Assembly (NCBI GenBank): GCA_020059425.1
Contig: JAGVCD010000355.1
Coordinates: 1 to 5,745 of the forward strand
Length of the DNA stretch: 5,745 nucleotides
Source: Chamaesiphon sp.
GTDB taxonomy: Bacteria; Cyanobacteriota; Cyanobacteriia; Cyanobacteriales; Chamaesiphonaceae
Direction of reading: 5' to 3'
Shown here in pieces: positions 1 through 5,641 of this stretch (positions within the stretch are counted from its first letter, which is position 1; each line of letters opens with the position of its first letter). The notes under the pieces are model-generated. The model was not told where the DNA came from and did no database searches. It was given only the letters and a program-made list of their open reading frames with translations. The position numbers were made by a program, and so were the translations under genes.

Positions 1-330
1 GAGCCGATCAAAAGCAGTGAATTCCGGATCAAAATCACGACGGATGATTTTAAAGCCTATGGCTCTGAAGTTATTGAGCAATTGCAAAGCTTCGCTGCCA
101 GTCAGCCCGACTGGCAGATCGTGCCTAATAACTATGAAGGTGTGCGCATTTCTTGCACCTCAGCAGCGGAAAATGGCTGGTGTTTATTGCGGCTATCATT
201 ACATGACCCGGTGATGCCTTTAAATATTGAATCTAATGTGTCTGGTGGGGTGGAACAGATCCGCGATCGACTTCTGACCTTTCTCCAAACCATGGAATCT
301 CTGGATGTCAGAGGTATGCTTACCAGTTAG
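1..330 (+). CDS. Phosphomannomutase/phosphoglucomutase family protein, C-terminal part (5' end outside window)
   Basis: The frame is open from the first base and ends at TAG 328-330, giving 109 residues of a longer protein. It matches the last domain (domain IV) of alpha-D-phosphohexomutases, which interconvert hexose 1- and 6-phosphates for nucleotide-sugar and glycogen metabolism in the cytoplasm. Seen here are the YEGVRI strand (visible residues 45-50), a GW pair at 59-60, the phosphate-loop position RLSLHDP (64-70), then NIES (75-78) and a closing helix. In most family members the loop reads RxSGTEP. The RLSLHDP form agrees with my memory of a cyanobacterial subfamily, so substrate preference (mannose versus glucose phosphate) cannot be decided. 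The catalytic serine and metal-binding loops lie outside the window. The gene converges with the proline-rich protein gene and overlaps its 3' end by 11 nt. Confidence 0.85.
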   Translation, partial: EPIKSSEFRIKITTDDFKAYGSEVIEQLQSFAASQPDWQIVPNNYEGVRISCTSAAENGWCLLRLSLHDPVMPLNIESNVSGGVEQIRDRLLTFLQTMESLDVRGMLTS

Positions 331-1555
331 ACACAATCACCATATCGGCACCCACCACCGGGCTGCGCGCTAACAGACTGCCATTACTCGATCGCATTTC
401 CACCTTGGCCATTTGATAGACCCGGGCTTGCTGCCACAAGCTCTGGGCAACTTGCTGTTGTTGGTCACCAGTCAGACTAGCCCACAAATTTCCTAGAGTG
501 ACGATCGCCAGCTGCCGCTCATTATCTAGCTCCAAATTACTAATTAAACCAGCTGGATATTGGCTAGCTAAAGTGCTGAACTGCGATCGAACAGCGGTGA
601 TCAAAGCCTCTTCTGGACTGATGGGCAAAGTGCCTGCACTAGTAATAGCTGGTGGCTGAGATGCTTCTGGAGACTGACTTGGCCAAAAATTCACCACCAC
701 CCAAGAAGTAGCGATCGATAGTAACACTGCTGCCAAGATGCCCAAGATTTTTTTCGGATTCTCGGTGAGCTGAGTCGGAATCACATCTCCCCAATTACCA
801 ACTTTTTGCCATAGCTCGCGGCCAGGAGCCAGTATCTTACTGATCCAACTGGGTTGTTCTACAGGCTTGGCTTTATATTTAATCGTCGTAGGCCGCTTGA
901 CATTGAATTCGATAGCTTTGCTTGCGCCAGAGGCTATCGGTTCCGCTTTATCAATTTTCTCCCCTGAAGACGATGCTGCTGTCGGTGGCTTCGTCGCATA
1001 TCCCTGCGGATCTTTGGTTTTATATTTAATATTTTTGGGACGCGGGATATTTACACTAATGGGATGCTCTTTTTCCAGCTCTAGTGGTGTGGACGTTTCT
1101 ACCGCTGTCGGTGGCGCTGGGGGCGGTGTTAAAAAAGATGATGGTGGTGGCGGCGGAGCATTAATGATCGGATTGATGGGGGAGGATAGTTCGATTATTT
1201 CTGTTGTTTCAGTACTTGGTGAAGCTGCTACCACTGCGGGTGGTGTGGCTGGTGCGGTGGCAACTGGCTCCACCGAATTTGTCTGAGGTACCTTGGGCAT
1301 TAATTCATCGAGCAAGTCATCATCATCCCAATTGCTCTCTTCACCGTCATCCCAGTCATTGGGCTCAGACATGACCTGAATCAACTCCTGTGCTGACTGT
1401 TCCCAGGATGACTGGTCAGCGGATCTCTCGGGGGCATTATTCGGCTCAGTCCGCTTAAAAATGCCTTGCAAAAACTTACCCGTGCGGGACTGGGCTTCTT
1501 GACCGGTAGCCCCGCCAGTGATTGGAGATTGATCATCGGCAGATGGTGATGGCAT
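320..1555 (-). CDS. Proline-rich single-pass membrane protein, cyanobacterial conserved hypothetical
   Basis: Encodes 411 residues from ATG at 1553-1555. An in-frame TTG lies 21 nt upstream (1574-1576), but the ATG is preferred: it has AGGGG at 1566-1570 and a strong promoter places the transcript start near 1578, almost on the TTG. Using ATG numbering, residues 1-60 are polar. An acidic Trp-containing stretch (about 64-85) carries WDD and WDDDD. A Pro/Ala/Thr-rich low-complexity region (about 96-160) includes a PPPPP run. Two copies of a basic motif ending IKYKxK follow (166-181 and 215-230). One hydrophobic segment (about 270-291, after KK) should span the membrane, with the long N-terminal part probably cytoplasmic. 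The C-terminal 90-100 residues form a compact domain ending LLARSPVVG..MVIV, a pattern I recall from cyanobacterial hypothetical proteins. Function is unknown. Base pattern and CGATCG use match the neighbours. Confidence 0.8.
   Translation of the reverse strand: MPSPSADDQSPITGGATGQEAQSRTGKFLQGIFKRTEPNNAPERSADQSSWEQSAQELIQVMSEPNDWDDGEESNWDDDDLLDELMPKVPQTNSVEPVATAPATPPAVVAASPSTETTEIIELSSPINPIINAPPPPPSSFLTPPPAPPTAVETSTPLELEKEHPISVNIPRPKNIKYKTKDPQGYATKPPTAASSSGEKIDKAEPIASGASKAIEFNVKRPTTIKYKAKPVEQPSWISKILAPGRELWQKVGNWGDVIPTQLTENPKKILGILAAVLLSIATSWVVVNFWPSQSPEASQPPAITSAGTLPISPEEALITAVRSQFSTLASQYPAGLISNLELDNERQLAIVTLGNLWASLTGDQQQQVAQSLWQQARVYQMAKVEMRSSNGSLLARSPVVGADMVIVSNW
866..913 (-). repeat. Second copy of an internal IKYKxK protein motif
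   Basis: Encodes IEFNVKRPTTIKYKAK (residues 215-230 from the ATG) of the proline-rich membrane protein. It matches the copy at 1013-1060 in the pattern I-x-x-N-[IV]-x-R-P-x-x-I-K-Y-K-x-K. The DNA also shares TTTATATTTAAT, read on the plus strand. A short, basic, twice-used linear motif in a disordered region suggests a binding site for a partner. That role is inference. Confidence 0.7.
1013..1060 (-). repeat. First copy of an internal IKYKxK protein motif
   Basis: Encodes ISVNIPRPKNIKYKTK (residues 166-181 from the ATG). Ten of 16 positions are identical to the second copy, including R-P and I-K-Y-K. The two are separated by about 33 low-complexity residues, so an old local duplication or selection for a repeated binding motif are both possible. 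Confidence 0.7.
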
Positions 1556-1565
1556 AAGAAACAGG

Positions 1566-1570
1566 CCCCT
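1566..1570 (-). promoter_or_regulatory. Ribosome binding site (AGGGG) that decides the start
   Basis: AGGGG on the minus strand ends 10 nt before the ATG at 1553-1555. It lies inside the reading frame opened by the upstream TTG at 1574-1576, so it favours the ATG as the real start. The spacing is slightly long. Confidence 0.45.
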
Positions 1571-1584
1571 GAACAACTAGCTCT

Positions 1585-1613
1585 ATTTTATTGGCTGGTG
1601 CTCCAATTGTCGA
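1585..1613 (-). promoter_or_regulatory. Sigma70-type promoter for the proline-rich membrane protein gene
   Basis: On the minus strand TCGACA (plus 1608-1613) is a 5/6 match to the -35 consensus, and TAAAAT (plus 1585-1590) is a 5/6 match to the -10 consensus. The spacer is exactly 17 bp. The expected transcript start near 1578 gives a leader of about 22 nt containing AGGGG at 1566-1570 before the ATG at 1555. This is the best promoter match in the window. It suggests the gene can be transcribed separately from the upstream J-protein gene. Confidence 0.6.
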
Positions 1614-1637
1614 AAAGTGGCATTGAATCTTTGACTT

Positions 1638-1673
1638 TTTTACTTTACTGGAATTTTACTTTACTAAAATTTT
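1638..1673. repeat. 16-bp tandem repeat (about 2.25 copies) across the J-protein stop codon
   Basis: TTTTACTTTACT at 1638-1649 recurs at 1654-1665. Allowing GG versus AA at one place, 18 of 20 bases match with period 16. The repeat contains the stop codon of the J-protein gene (plus 1645-1647). Because 16 is not a multiple of three, gain or loss of one unit changes the reading frame of the C-terminus. Confidence 0.7.
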
Positions 1674-2628
1674 GGCGCGGATCAGAACTGCGCATCGATC
1701 GCAATTTTTCGTATAGATCCCTTTCGTTATTGGTGATTTTCTTAGGAGTAGAAATTTGTATTTTAACTAACTGATCACCCCTTTCGCCCTTGGCGTTATA
1801 CCAGCCCTTACCTCGTAAGCGCAAAGACTGACCGGATTGTACCCCGGCTGGTACATTCACCGTCACAATGCCATCGAGGGTCGGGACTTGAATCTGGGCA
1901 CCCAATACAGCTTCATCTGGACTGATCGGTAGTTCACAAATCAGATTATCTTTTTCAAACTGAAAGAAATCGCTATTTTTGATGGTAATGGTGAGATATA
2001 GATCGCCGCGTTGCTTGCTAAAAGAGTTCATACCGCCTTTGCCGCGTACTCTTACCCGGCTACCGGGCTTGGCACCTAATGGAATCCGAATTTTAATGTT
2101 TTCGTTGCCAATATTAAAAGATTTTTCGGCACCCTTAAATGCTTCTAGCAATGTTAGGACAATATTGGCCTCCCGATCGCCATTGCTGCTGGTCGAAACG
2201 TTGGTTGTATTGTCGGGACGATTGGTCGCTGTCCGACCACCTGGATTGTTCGCTCTCCCTAATAATTCGTTTAAAAAATCATCAAAGCTACCATAGCTGC
2301 CAAAATCGTAGCCCCCGCCCCCGGCCTCGGGAGTAGGTGTATAGCCACTCCGCTTGCTGTTAGAAGAACTGCTGCTGGTAGCTCGGCTGCCGCCGGGTTG
2401 ATTTACATATTGGCCAAAGTGATCATAACGGCGACGCTTATCGGCATCTGACAATACTTCGTAGGCTTCGGTTATTTCCTTAAAACGATTTTCAGCTGTT
2501 TTGTCGCCGGGATTCATATCAGGGTGATATTTACGAGCCAAACGCCGATAGGATTTTTTTAGATCCTCGCTATTGGAATTCCTGGCCACGCCCAGAATTG
2601 AATAATAATCTTTAAAATCACTGCTCAT
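1645..2628 (-). CDS. dnaJ: Class-B DnaJ/CbpA-like Hsp40 co-chaperone
   Basis: A 327-residue J-domain protein that should stimulate the ATPase of a DnaK-type Hsp70 and hand it unfolded clients in the cytoplasm. The J domain occupies residues 6-71 ([13 protein letters not shown] start, HPD at 35-37, helix IV to YDHFG). A Ser/Gly-rich linker (about 77-106) follows, then [10 protein letters not shown] (115-124) like the short motif found in this position in many J proteins. The C-terminal substrate-binding beta domains span about 152-295, with GxRxRxRGKGG-type (188-199) and LRLRGKG (269-275) strands. There is no CxxCxGxG zinc-finger cluster, so this is class B (CbpA-like), not canonical class-A DnaJ; the symbol is therefore loose. 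Start is ATG at 2626-2628 with no clear Shine-Dalgarno. It lies 30 bp after a small membrane protein gene and downstream of ftsH, probably in one operon. Confidence 0.93.
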   Translation of the reverse strand: MSSDFKDYYSILGVARNSNSEDLKKSYRRLARKYHPDMNPGDKTAENRFKEITEAYEVLSDADKRRRYDHFGQYVNQPGGSRATSSSSSNSKRSGYTPTPEAGGGGYDFGSYGSFDDFLNELLGRANNPGGRTATNRPDNTTNVSTSSNGDREANIVLTLLEAFKGAEKSFNIGNENIKIRIPLGAKPGSRVRVRGKGGMNSFSKQRGDLYLTITIKNSDFFQFEKDNLICELPISPDEAVLGAQIQVPTLDGIVTVNVPAGVQSGQSLRLRGKGWYNAKGERGDQLVKIQISTPKKITNNERDLYEKLRSMRSSDPRQNFSKVKFQ

Positions 2629-2658
2629 GGCAATTGGGTAAATACTTGTTTCCTAATC

Positions 2659-3036
2659 CTATTCTGCACTCTGTTGTCTGCCAAGTTCATAAATTCCTCC
2701 CAAAACGCAGCCCATTATGCCTAGGCTAATTGGCCAACTGGCACCCAATGAAACTTCGATGAGGTAGTGCAGTACCCCACCGATGAGCAAAAATGGCACG
2801 ATGCTCAACATAGAAGCAAAGAAAGCATTCTGTGATTCTCTCCCGACCCGTGTGCGCTCAAACTCTTTTTCGGAGGTATAGAGAGAGCGCTCGGCAAAGG
2901 CAAACCACTGCTGTAATCGCCACATAAACCAGTCGTTTAACGGCGAGAAAGTCCAGTAGCAGGCTACCGACCACAGGGCGGTGCCCGCTATTTGCTGAGG
3001 GTGGATTACAAAGGTAAAGGGGAAAATCTCGAACAT
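2659..3036 (-). CDS. Small multi-pass membrane protein, translationally coupled to ftsH
   Basis: Encodes 125 residues and matches no functional family that I can name. Hydrophobic segments at about 15-33, 72-96 and 101-117 suggest two or three membrane passes. Between the first two is a charged amphipathic loop (about 40-70) with AERSLYTSEKEFERTRVGRESQN. The Trp-rich first part (LWSVACYW, DWFMW) is typical of membrane-interface residues. The ATG (3034-3036) shares one base with the ftsH stop in the arrangement TAATG and has no Shine-Dalgarno of its own, so translation should depend on ribosomes ending on ftsH. The TAG stop is 30 bp before the J-protein ATG. The sequence resembles, from memory, a conserved cyanobacterial hypothetical protein. 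A role as an FtsH partner or adaptor is inferred only from position and topology. Confidence 0.8.
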   Translation of the reverse strand: MFEIFPFTFVIHPQQIAGTALWSVACYWTFSPLNDWFMWRLQQWFAFAERSLYTSEKEFERTRVGRESQNAFFASMLSIVPFLLIGGVLHYLIEVSLGASWPISLGIMGCVLGGIYELGRQQSAE

Positions 3037-3038
3037 TA
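3034..3038 (-). promoter_or_regulatory. TAATG stop-start overlap coupling ftsH to the small membrane protein
   Basis: Read on the minus strand, the ftsH stop TAA (3036-3038) and the ATG of the next gene (3034-3036) share the A. This one-base overlap is a standard arrangement for termination-reinitiation. No separate ribosome binding site is visible upstream. Confidence 0.8.
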
Positions 3039-4919
3039 CATTGCCGCGACCACGGGAGCTAGTTGGGGATGTTGGGCTAGAGACCGATCGACAATTTGCC
3101 GAAACTCGTCACCGTTAATTGATTCTTGCTCAATTAGTGTATCGACTAAAATATCCATGAGCCAGCGATGCTGCTCTAATATTTGCCGGGCTTTTTGATG
3201 ACACTGCTTGATTATTGATCGCATTTCTCGATCGATCTGGGCAGCTACCTCTTCGGAATATTCTTTGTGCTCGGTATCTAGTGCCACCAGACCTAGCTTG
3301 GACATGCCTACCTGGGAAACCATCGCCCGCACAATGCGAGTCAGATTCTGGATATCACTGCCTGCGCCAGTATCTATTTCATCATCGCCAAAGACAATCT
3401 CCTCAGCGGCTCGTCCGCCCAGAATCATGGTGATTTTGGCCATCAATCGCGAACGACTGTCTAAACCTTCTTCTTCTCGGGGAGTTGACCAGGTGGTACC
3501 CACTGCTCCGCCACGCGGAATGACGGTTACTTTTTGTACAGGGTCATTATCGGGAATCAGTGTCGCTAACAAGGCGTGGCCAATTTCATGGTAGGCCGTC
3601 ATCCGCTTGAATTTGCCATCCATCACTGCTTTGCCTTCCATCCCAGCAACCACCCGATCGATCGCATCATTAATTTCTAAGATGGTGGTTTCGCTTTTAT
3701 GCCGCCGCGCCGTAAAAATAGCCGCTTCATTGAGCAAGTTGGCCAAATCAGCACCACTAAACCCGATTGTCCGCCGGGCTATTTCAGATAAAGATACGTC
3801 TGCGGCTATTTTTTTGCTTTGGGCATGGACTGTCAAAATTGCTAACCGGCCCTTGAGGTCTGGCAAATCTACTGTCACCTGTCGATCGAACCGACCAGGT
3901 CGTAACAAAGCCGTATCCAAGACATCCGCCCGGTTAGTCGCCGCAATCACGATCACACCAGAATTACCCTCAAAACCATCCATTTCAGTCAGTAGCTGGT
4001 TGAGCGTCTGTTCTCGCTCATCACTGCCACCGCCTAAGCCCACGCCCCGCTGCCGACCGACGGCATCGATTTCATCAATAAAAATAATACAGGGCGCATT
4101 TTCCTTGGCTTTTTTGAACAAATCACGCACCCGGGAAGCACCCACCCCCACAAACATTTCCACAAATTCTGAACCGGAAATACTAAAGAACGGCACCCCG
4201 GCTTCACCAGCGATCGCCTTCGCCAACATCGTCTTACCAGTACCGGGCGAGCCCACTAGTAGGACTCCTCTAGGAATTTTTGCACCTAAAGTAGTGAATC
4301 TCTCCGGCTGTTGCAGGAAAGTTACCACCTCAGCCAGTTCTTCCTTGGCTTCGTCAATACCAGCCACATCATCAAACATCACCCCGGTCTTTGCTTGCAT
4401 CTGGAAACGCGCCCGTGACTTCCCAAAACTCATCGCCTGGCCAGAAGAATTAGCCGACCTGCGAATAATTAGTGAAATGGCCAGCACCAAGACTCCAGCC
4501 ACCAACAAATTGAGCAGCAGACCCTGCCAGGCAGAATTATCTACCACCCGGGGCGAATCGTATGCCACCCCGCTCTTACTCATGCGCTCATAGAATTTCG
4601 TGCCATTGAGCAGCTGCTTGTTGTCTTCCTTGCTATCAAATAAAGTTATTTCACGCGGTTTACCGGTTTCTCCCTTGAGGGTAACGCGCAGCAAACGGCG
4701 GCTATCTTCAATATCGACTTTTTCCACCTTGGTCGGGCCAACATCAATATCTTTGAGCAAATCGGCATAGCTATAAGGAGCAGGCTGAGCTTTAGTCTCT
4801 TTAACAGCCAAGGCTGGACTTGCCCATAAAGATCCTTGGGCAACCAGCAAAGCGGCACTGATTCGCCATAAAGGGGCTTTTTGACGACTAGTTGGTCGAA
4901 CGGAAGAACTTAGATTCAT
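3036..4919 (-). CDS. ftsH: FtsH ATP-dependent zinc metalloprotease, thylakoid FtsH2/FtsH3-like
   Basis: A 627-residue membrane-anchored AAA+ protease, expected to work as a hexamer that pulls membrane proteins (in cyanobacteria notably damaged photosystem II D1) into a zinc proteolytic chamber. Order: hydrophobic segment 20-38 ending in ASPALA, which resembles a signal peptidase site; exposed FtsH N-domain about 47-128; membrane helix about 131-152; AAA domain with Walker A GSPGTGKT (223-230), FVG pore loop (256-258), Walker B IIFIDE (278-283), second-region-of-homology arginines R340 and R343; protease domain with HEIGH (H444, E445, H448) and probable third zinc ligand D522. All catalytic residues are present. 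Usually constant neighbours differ: GS for GP in Walker A, ATNRAD for ATNRPD, RTIGFSG for RTPGFSG, and the FLG-containing loop before YSEE is about a dozen residues shorter. ATG at 4917-4919 has no clear Shine-Dalgarno. First gene of a probable operon. Confidence 0.95.
   Translation of the reverse strand: MNLSSSVRPTSRQKAPLWRISAALLVAQGSLWASPALAVKETKAQPAPYSYADLLKDIDVGPTKVEKVDIEDSRRLLRVTLKGETGKPREITLFDSKEDNKQLLNGTKFYERMSKSGVAYDSPRVVDNSAWQGLLLNLLVAGVLVLAISLIIRRSANSSGQAMSFGKSRARFQMQAKTGVMFDDVAGIDEAKEELAEVVTFLQQPERFTTLGAKIPRGVLLVGSPGTGKTMLAKAIAGEAGVPFFSISGSEFVEMFVGVGASRVRDLFKKAKENAPCIIFIDEIDAVGRQRGVGLGGGSDEREQTLNQLLTEMDGFEGNSGVIVIAATNRADVLDTALLRPGRFDRQVTVDLPDLKGRLAILTVHAQSKKIAADVSLSEIARRTIGFSGADLANLLNEAAIFTARRHKSETTILEINDAIDRVVAGMEGKAVMDGKFKRMTAYHEIGHALLATLIPDNDPVQKVTVIPRGGAVGTTWSTPREEEGLDSRSRLMAKITMILGGRAAEEIVFGDDEIDTGAGSDIQNLTRIVRAMVSQVGMSKLGLVALDTEHKEYSEEVAAQIDREMRSIIKQCHQKARQILEQHRWLMDILVDTLIEQESINGDEFRQIVDRSLAQHPQLAPVVAAM
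4210..4217. repeat. HIP1 octamer GCGATCGC
   Basis: A full copy of the palindromic cyanobacterial HIP1 element lies inside ftsH, just after the Walker A region. Twelve more CGATCG cores lie at 264, 389, 502, 584, 712, 1696, 2174, 3085, 3229, 3655, 3659 and 3883. None is found right of 4217. Confidence 0.85.
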
Positions 4920-4974
4920 AGCTTTTAATTAATGGATGCTCTTACCTGGATGTCAGCATGATGGCCACGCTTCA

Positions 4975-5004
4975 ATTACATCATTCCCGGAATGAAACGC
5001 TTAA
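4975..5004 (-). promoter_or_regulatory. Possible ftsH operon promoter
   Basis: On the minus strand TGTAAT (plus 4975-4980) is a 5/6 match to a -10 box. An 18-bp spacer separates it from TTAAGC (plus 4999-5004), a poor 3/6 match to -35. The 15-bp palindrome lies inside the spacer, where a bound protein would block RNA polymerase. The leader to the ftsH ATG would be about 50 nt. The weak -35 box makes this tentative. Confidence 0.3.
4981..4995. repeat. Perfect palindrome TCATTCC-C-GGAATGA
   Basis: The 7-bp arms are fully complementary around one central base. It lies about 60-75 bp before the ftsH ATG, directly against the -10-like TGTAAT. It could be an operator for a dimeric regulator or a short hairpin in an RNA leader. 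No known regulator site is recognised. Confidence 0.55.
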
Positions 5005-5022
5005 CTTCAATTTTAGCGTTTC
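4994..5022. repeat. Inverted repeat GAAACGCT...AGCGTTTC
   Basis: Perfect 8-bp arms at 4994-5001 and 5015-5022 surround a 13-base AT-rich loop. The left arm shares two bases with the neighbouring palindrome, so the two folds would compete. It lies about 30 bp past the end of the carbonic-anhydrase-like gene, but no T-run follows, so a factor-independent terminator is unlikely. It could be a 3'-end-protecting hairpin or part of the ftsH control region. Confidence 0.5.
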
Positions 5023-5053
5023 CGAAAACTTCAGAACGAAAATTCGATAAAGT

Positions 5054-5641
5054 CTAAGTTGTATTATTGGTTGTGGCTGGTTTGGCGAGGGGTTCTAGTG
5101 ACTTCACATCAGCATTTAAGCTGACAAAATAGAGTTCGATATTCAGATCCGGGTACTTATCCCGAATCGCCCAATAGGCTCGACTCATAGATTCTTGGTG
5201 GGTTTGCAATTCTAATTTCGGATCGTCGCTGAGCTGGGGATTGATCTTATAGGCAAACGCAGCACAGTCTTGATGATCTAAAATAATTACTTTCTTGACA
5301 TGATGCAGTCGGTACGAAATATCTAGTTGATCCCAAAAAGCCATCGCATCGGCTTGATGTGGTACCCCGCTTAAGGCCAAAGAAGAACCAGCTAGAGCAG
5401 TCATGTCATAAAGATTTCCTAAGTTCTGCAGCGACAAAAAATATCGTTCGGCTTCCAGTACTCGATAATCGATGCAGCTGAGTACCAATGCTTTAGGCAT
5501 TTTGGGCAATTTTTTCTCAGCCAAAGCTGATGGGACATTAACCGCCGTAGTAGCAATTAATGATGCAGTACCAATCAAATACTTAAGGAACTGACGCCGG
5601 TCAATACCAGCACAATCTGCGCAGCGACAACTATCTTGCAT
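5054..5641 (-). CDS. Tat-exported beta-carbonic-anhydrase-like protein
   Basis: Encodes 195 residues. Residues 14-41 form a twin-arginine signal peptide: DRRQFLK (14-20), a hydrophobic stretch to about 35, and PSALA before EKK as a likely cleavage site. This points to export of a folded protein, presumably with metal bound, to the periplasm or thylakoid lumen. The mature part (about 154 residues) has the zinc-site pattern of beta-carbonic anhydrases: C56 and D58 in CIDYR (56-60; usual form CxDxR) and H123 and C126 in DHQDCAAF (usual form HxxC). Beta-carbonic anhydrases interconvert CO2 and bicarbonate, but activity here is not proven, and the protein is somewhat short. A CxCxxC cluster (C5, C7, C10) precedes the twin arginines and would be removed with the signal. 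The tail is rich in Thr and Asn. ATG is at 5639-5641. It is probably a separate transcript from ftsH, 134 bp upstream. Confidence 0.85.
   Translation of the reverse strand: MQDSCRCADCAGIDRRQFLKYLIGTASLIATTAVNVPSALAEKKLPKMPKALVLSCIDYRVLEAERYFLSLQNLGNLYDMTALAGSSLALSGVPHQADAMAFWDQLDISYRLHHVKKVIILDHQDCAAFAYKINPQLSDDPKLELQTHQESMSRAYWAIRDKYPDLNIELYFVSLNADVKSLEPLAKPATTNNTT

Larger units (their letters stand above)
4920..5053. other. Intergenic region upstream of ftsH
   Basis: The 134 bp between the carbonic-anhydrase-like gene and ftsH contain no gene. They hold a perfect 15-bp palindrome (4981-4995), a longer inverted repeat with 8-bp arms (4994-5022) and a weak promoter-like pair. No U-run follows either hairpin on the minus strand, so an intrinsic terminator is not supported. 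Confidence 0.6.

Noticed and set aside
17..214. A 65-codon frame overlapping the mutase tail
   Set aside because: It is out of frame with a recognisable phosphohexomutase domain that reads through the same bases.
867..1286. A 139-codon Gly/Val-rich plus-strand frame
   Set aside because: It is the complement of the Pro/Ala/Thr-rich coding region, so the Gly runs are explained by the Pro codons opposite. No ribosome binding site was seen.
1574..1576. TTG start giving a 418-residue form of the proline-rich protein
   Set aside because: The transcript start predicted from the promoter is almost on this codon, and AGGGG better serves the ATG at 1553-1555.
3208..3594. A 128-codon plus-strand frame opposite the FtsH protease domain
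   Set aside because: It is antisense to a strongly conserved region, and no protein family is recognised.
3607..4593. A 328-codon plus-strand open frame opposite ftsH
   Set aside because: It lies wholly antisense to the conserved AAA domain, has a Ser/Pro/Thr/Ile-rich composition typical of a reverse-strand shadow, and has no recognisable domain.
4994..5022. Intrinsic terminator of the carbonic-anhydrase-like gene
   Set aside because: The stem is only 8 bp with a 13-base loop, and no T-run follows on the minus strand.
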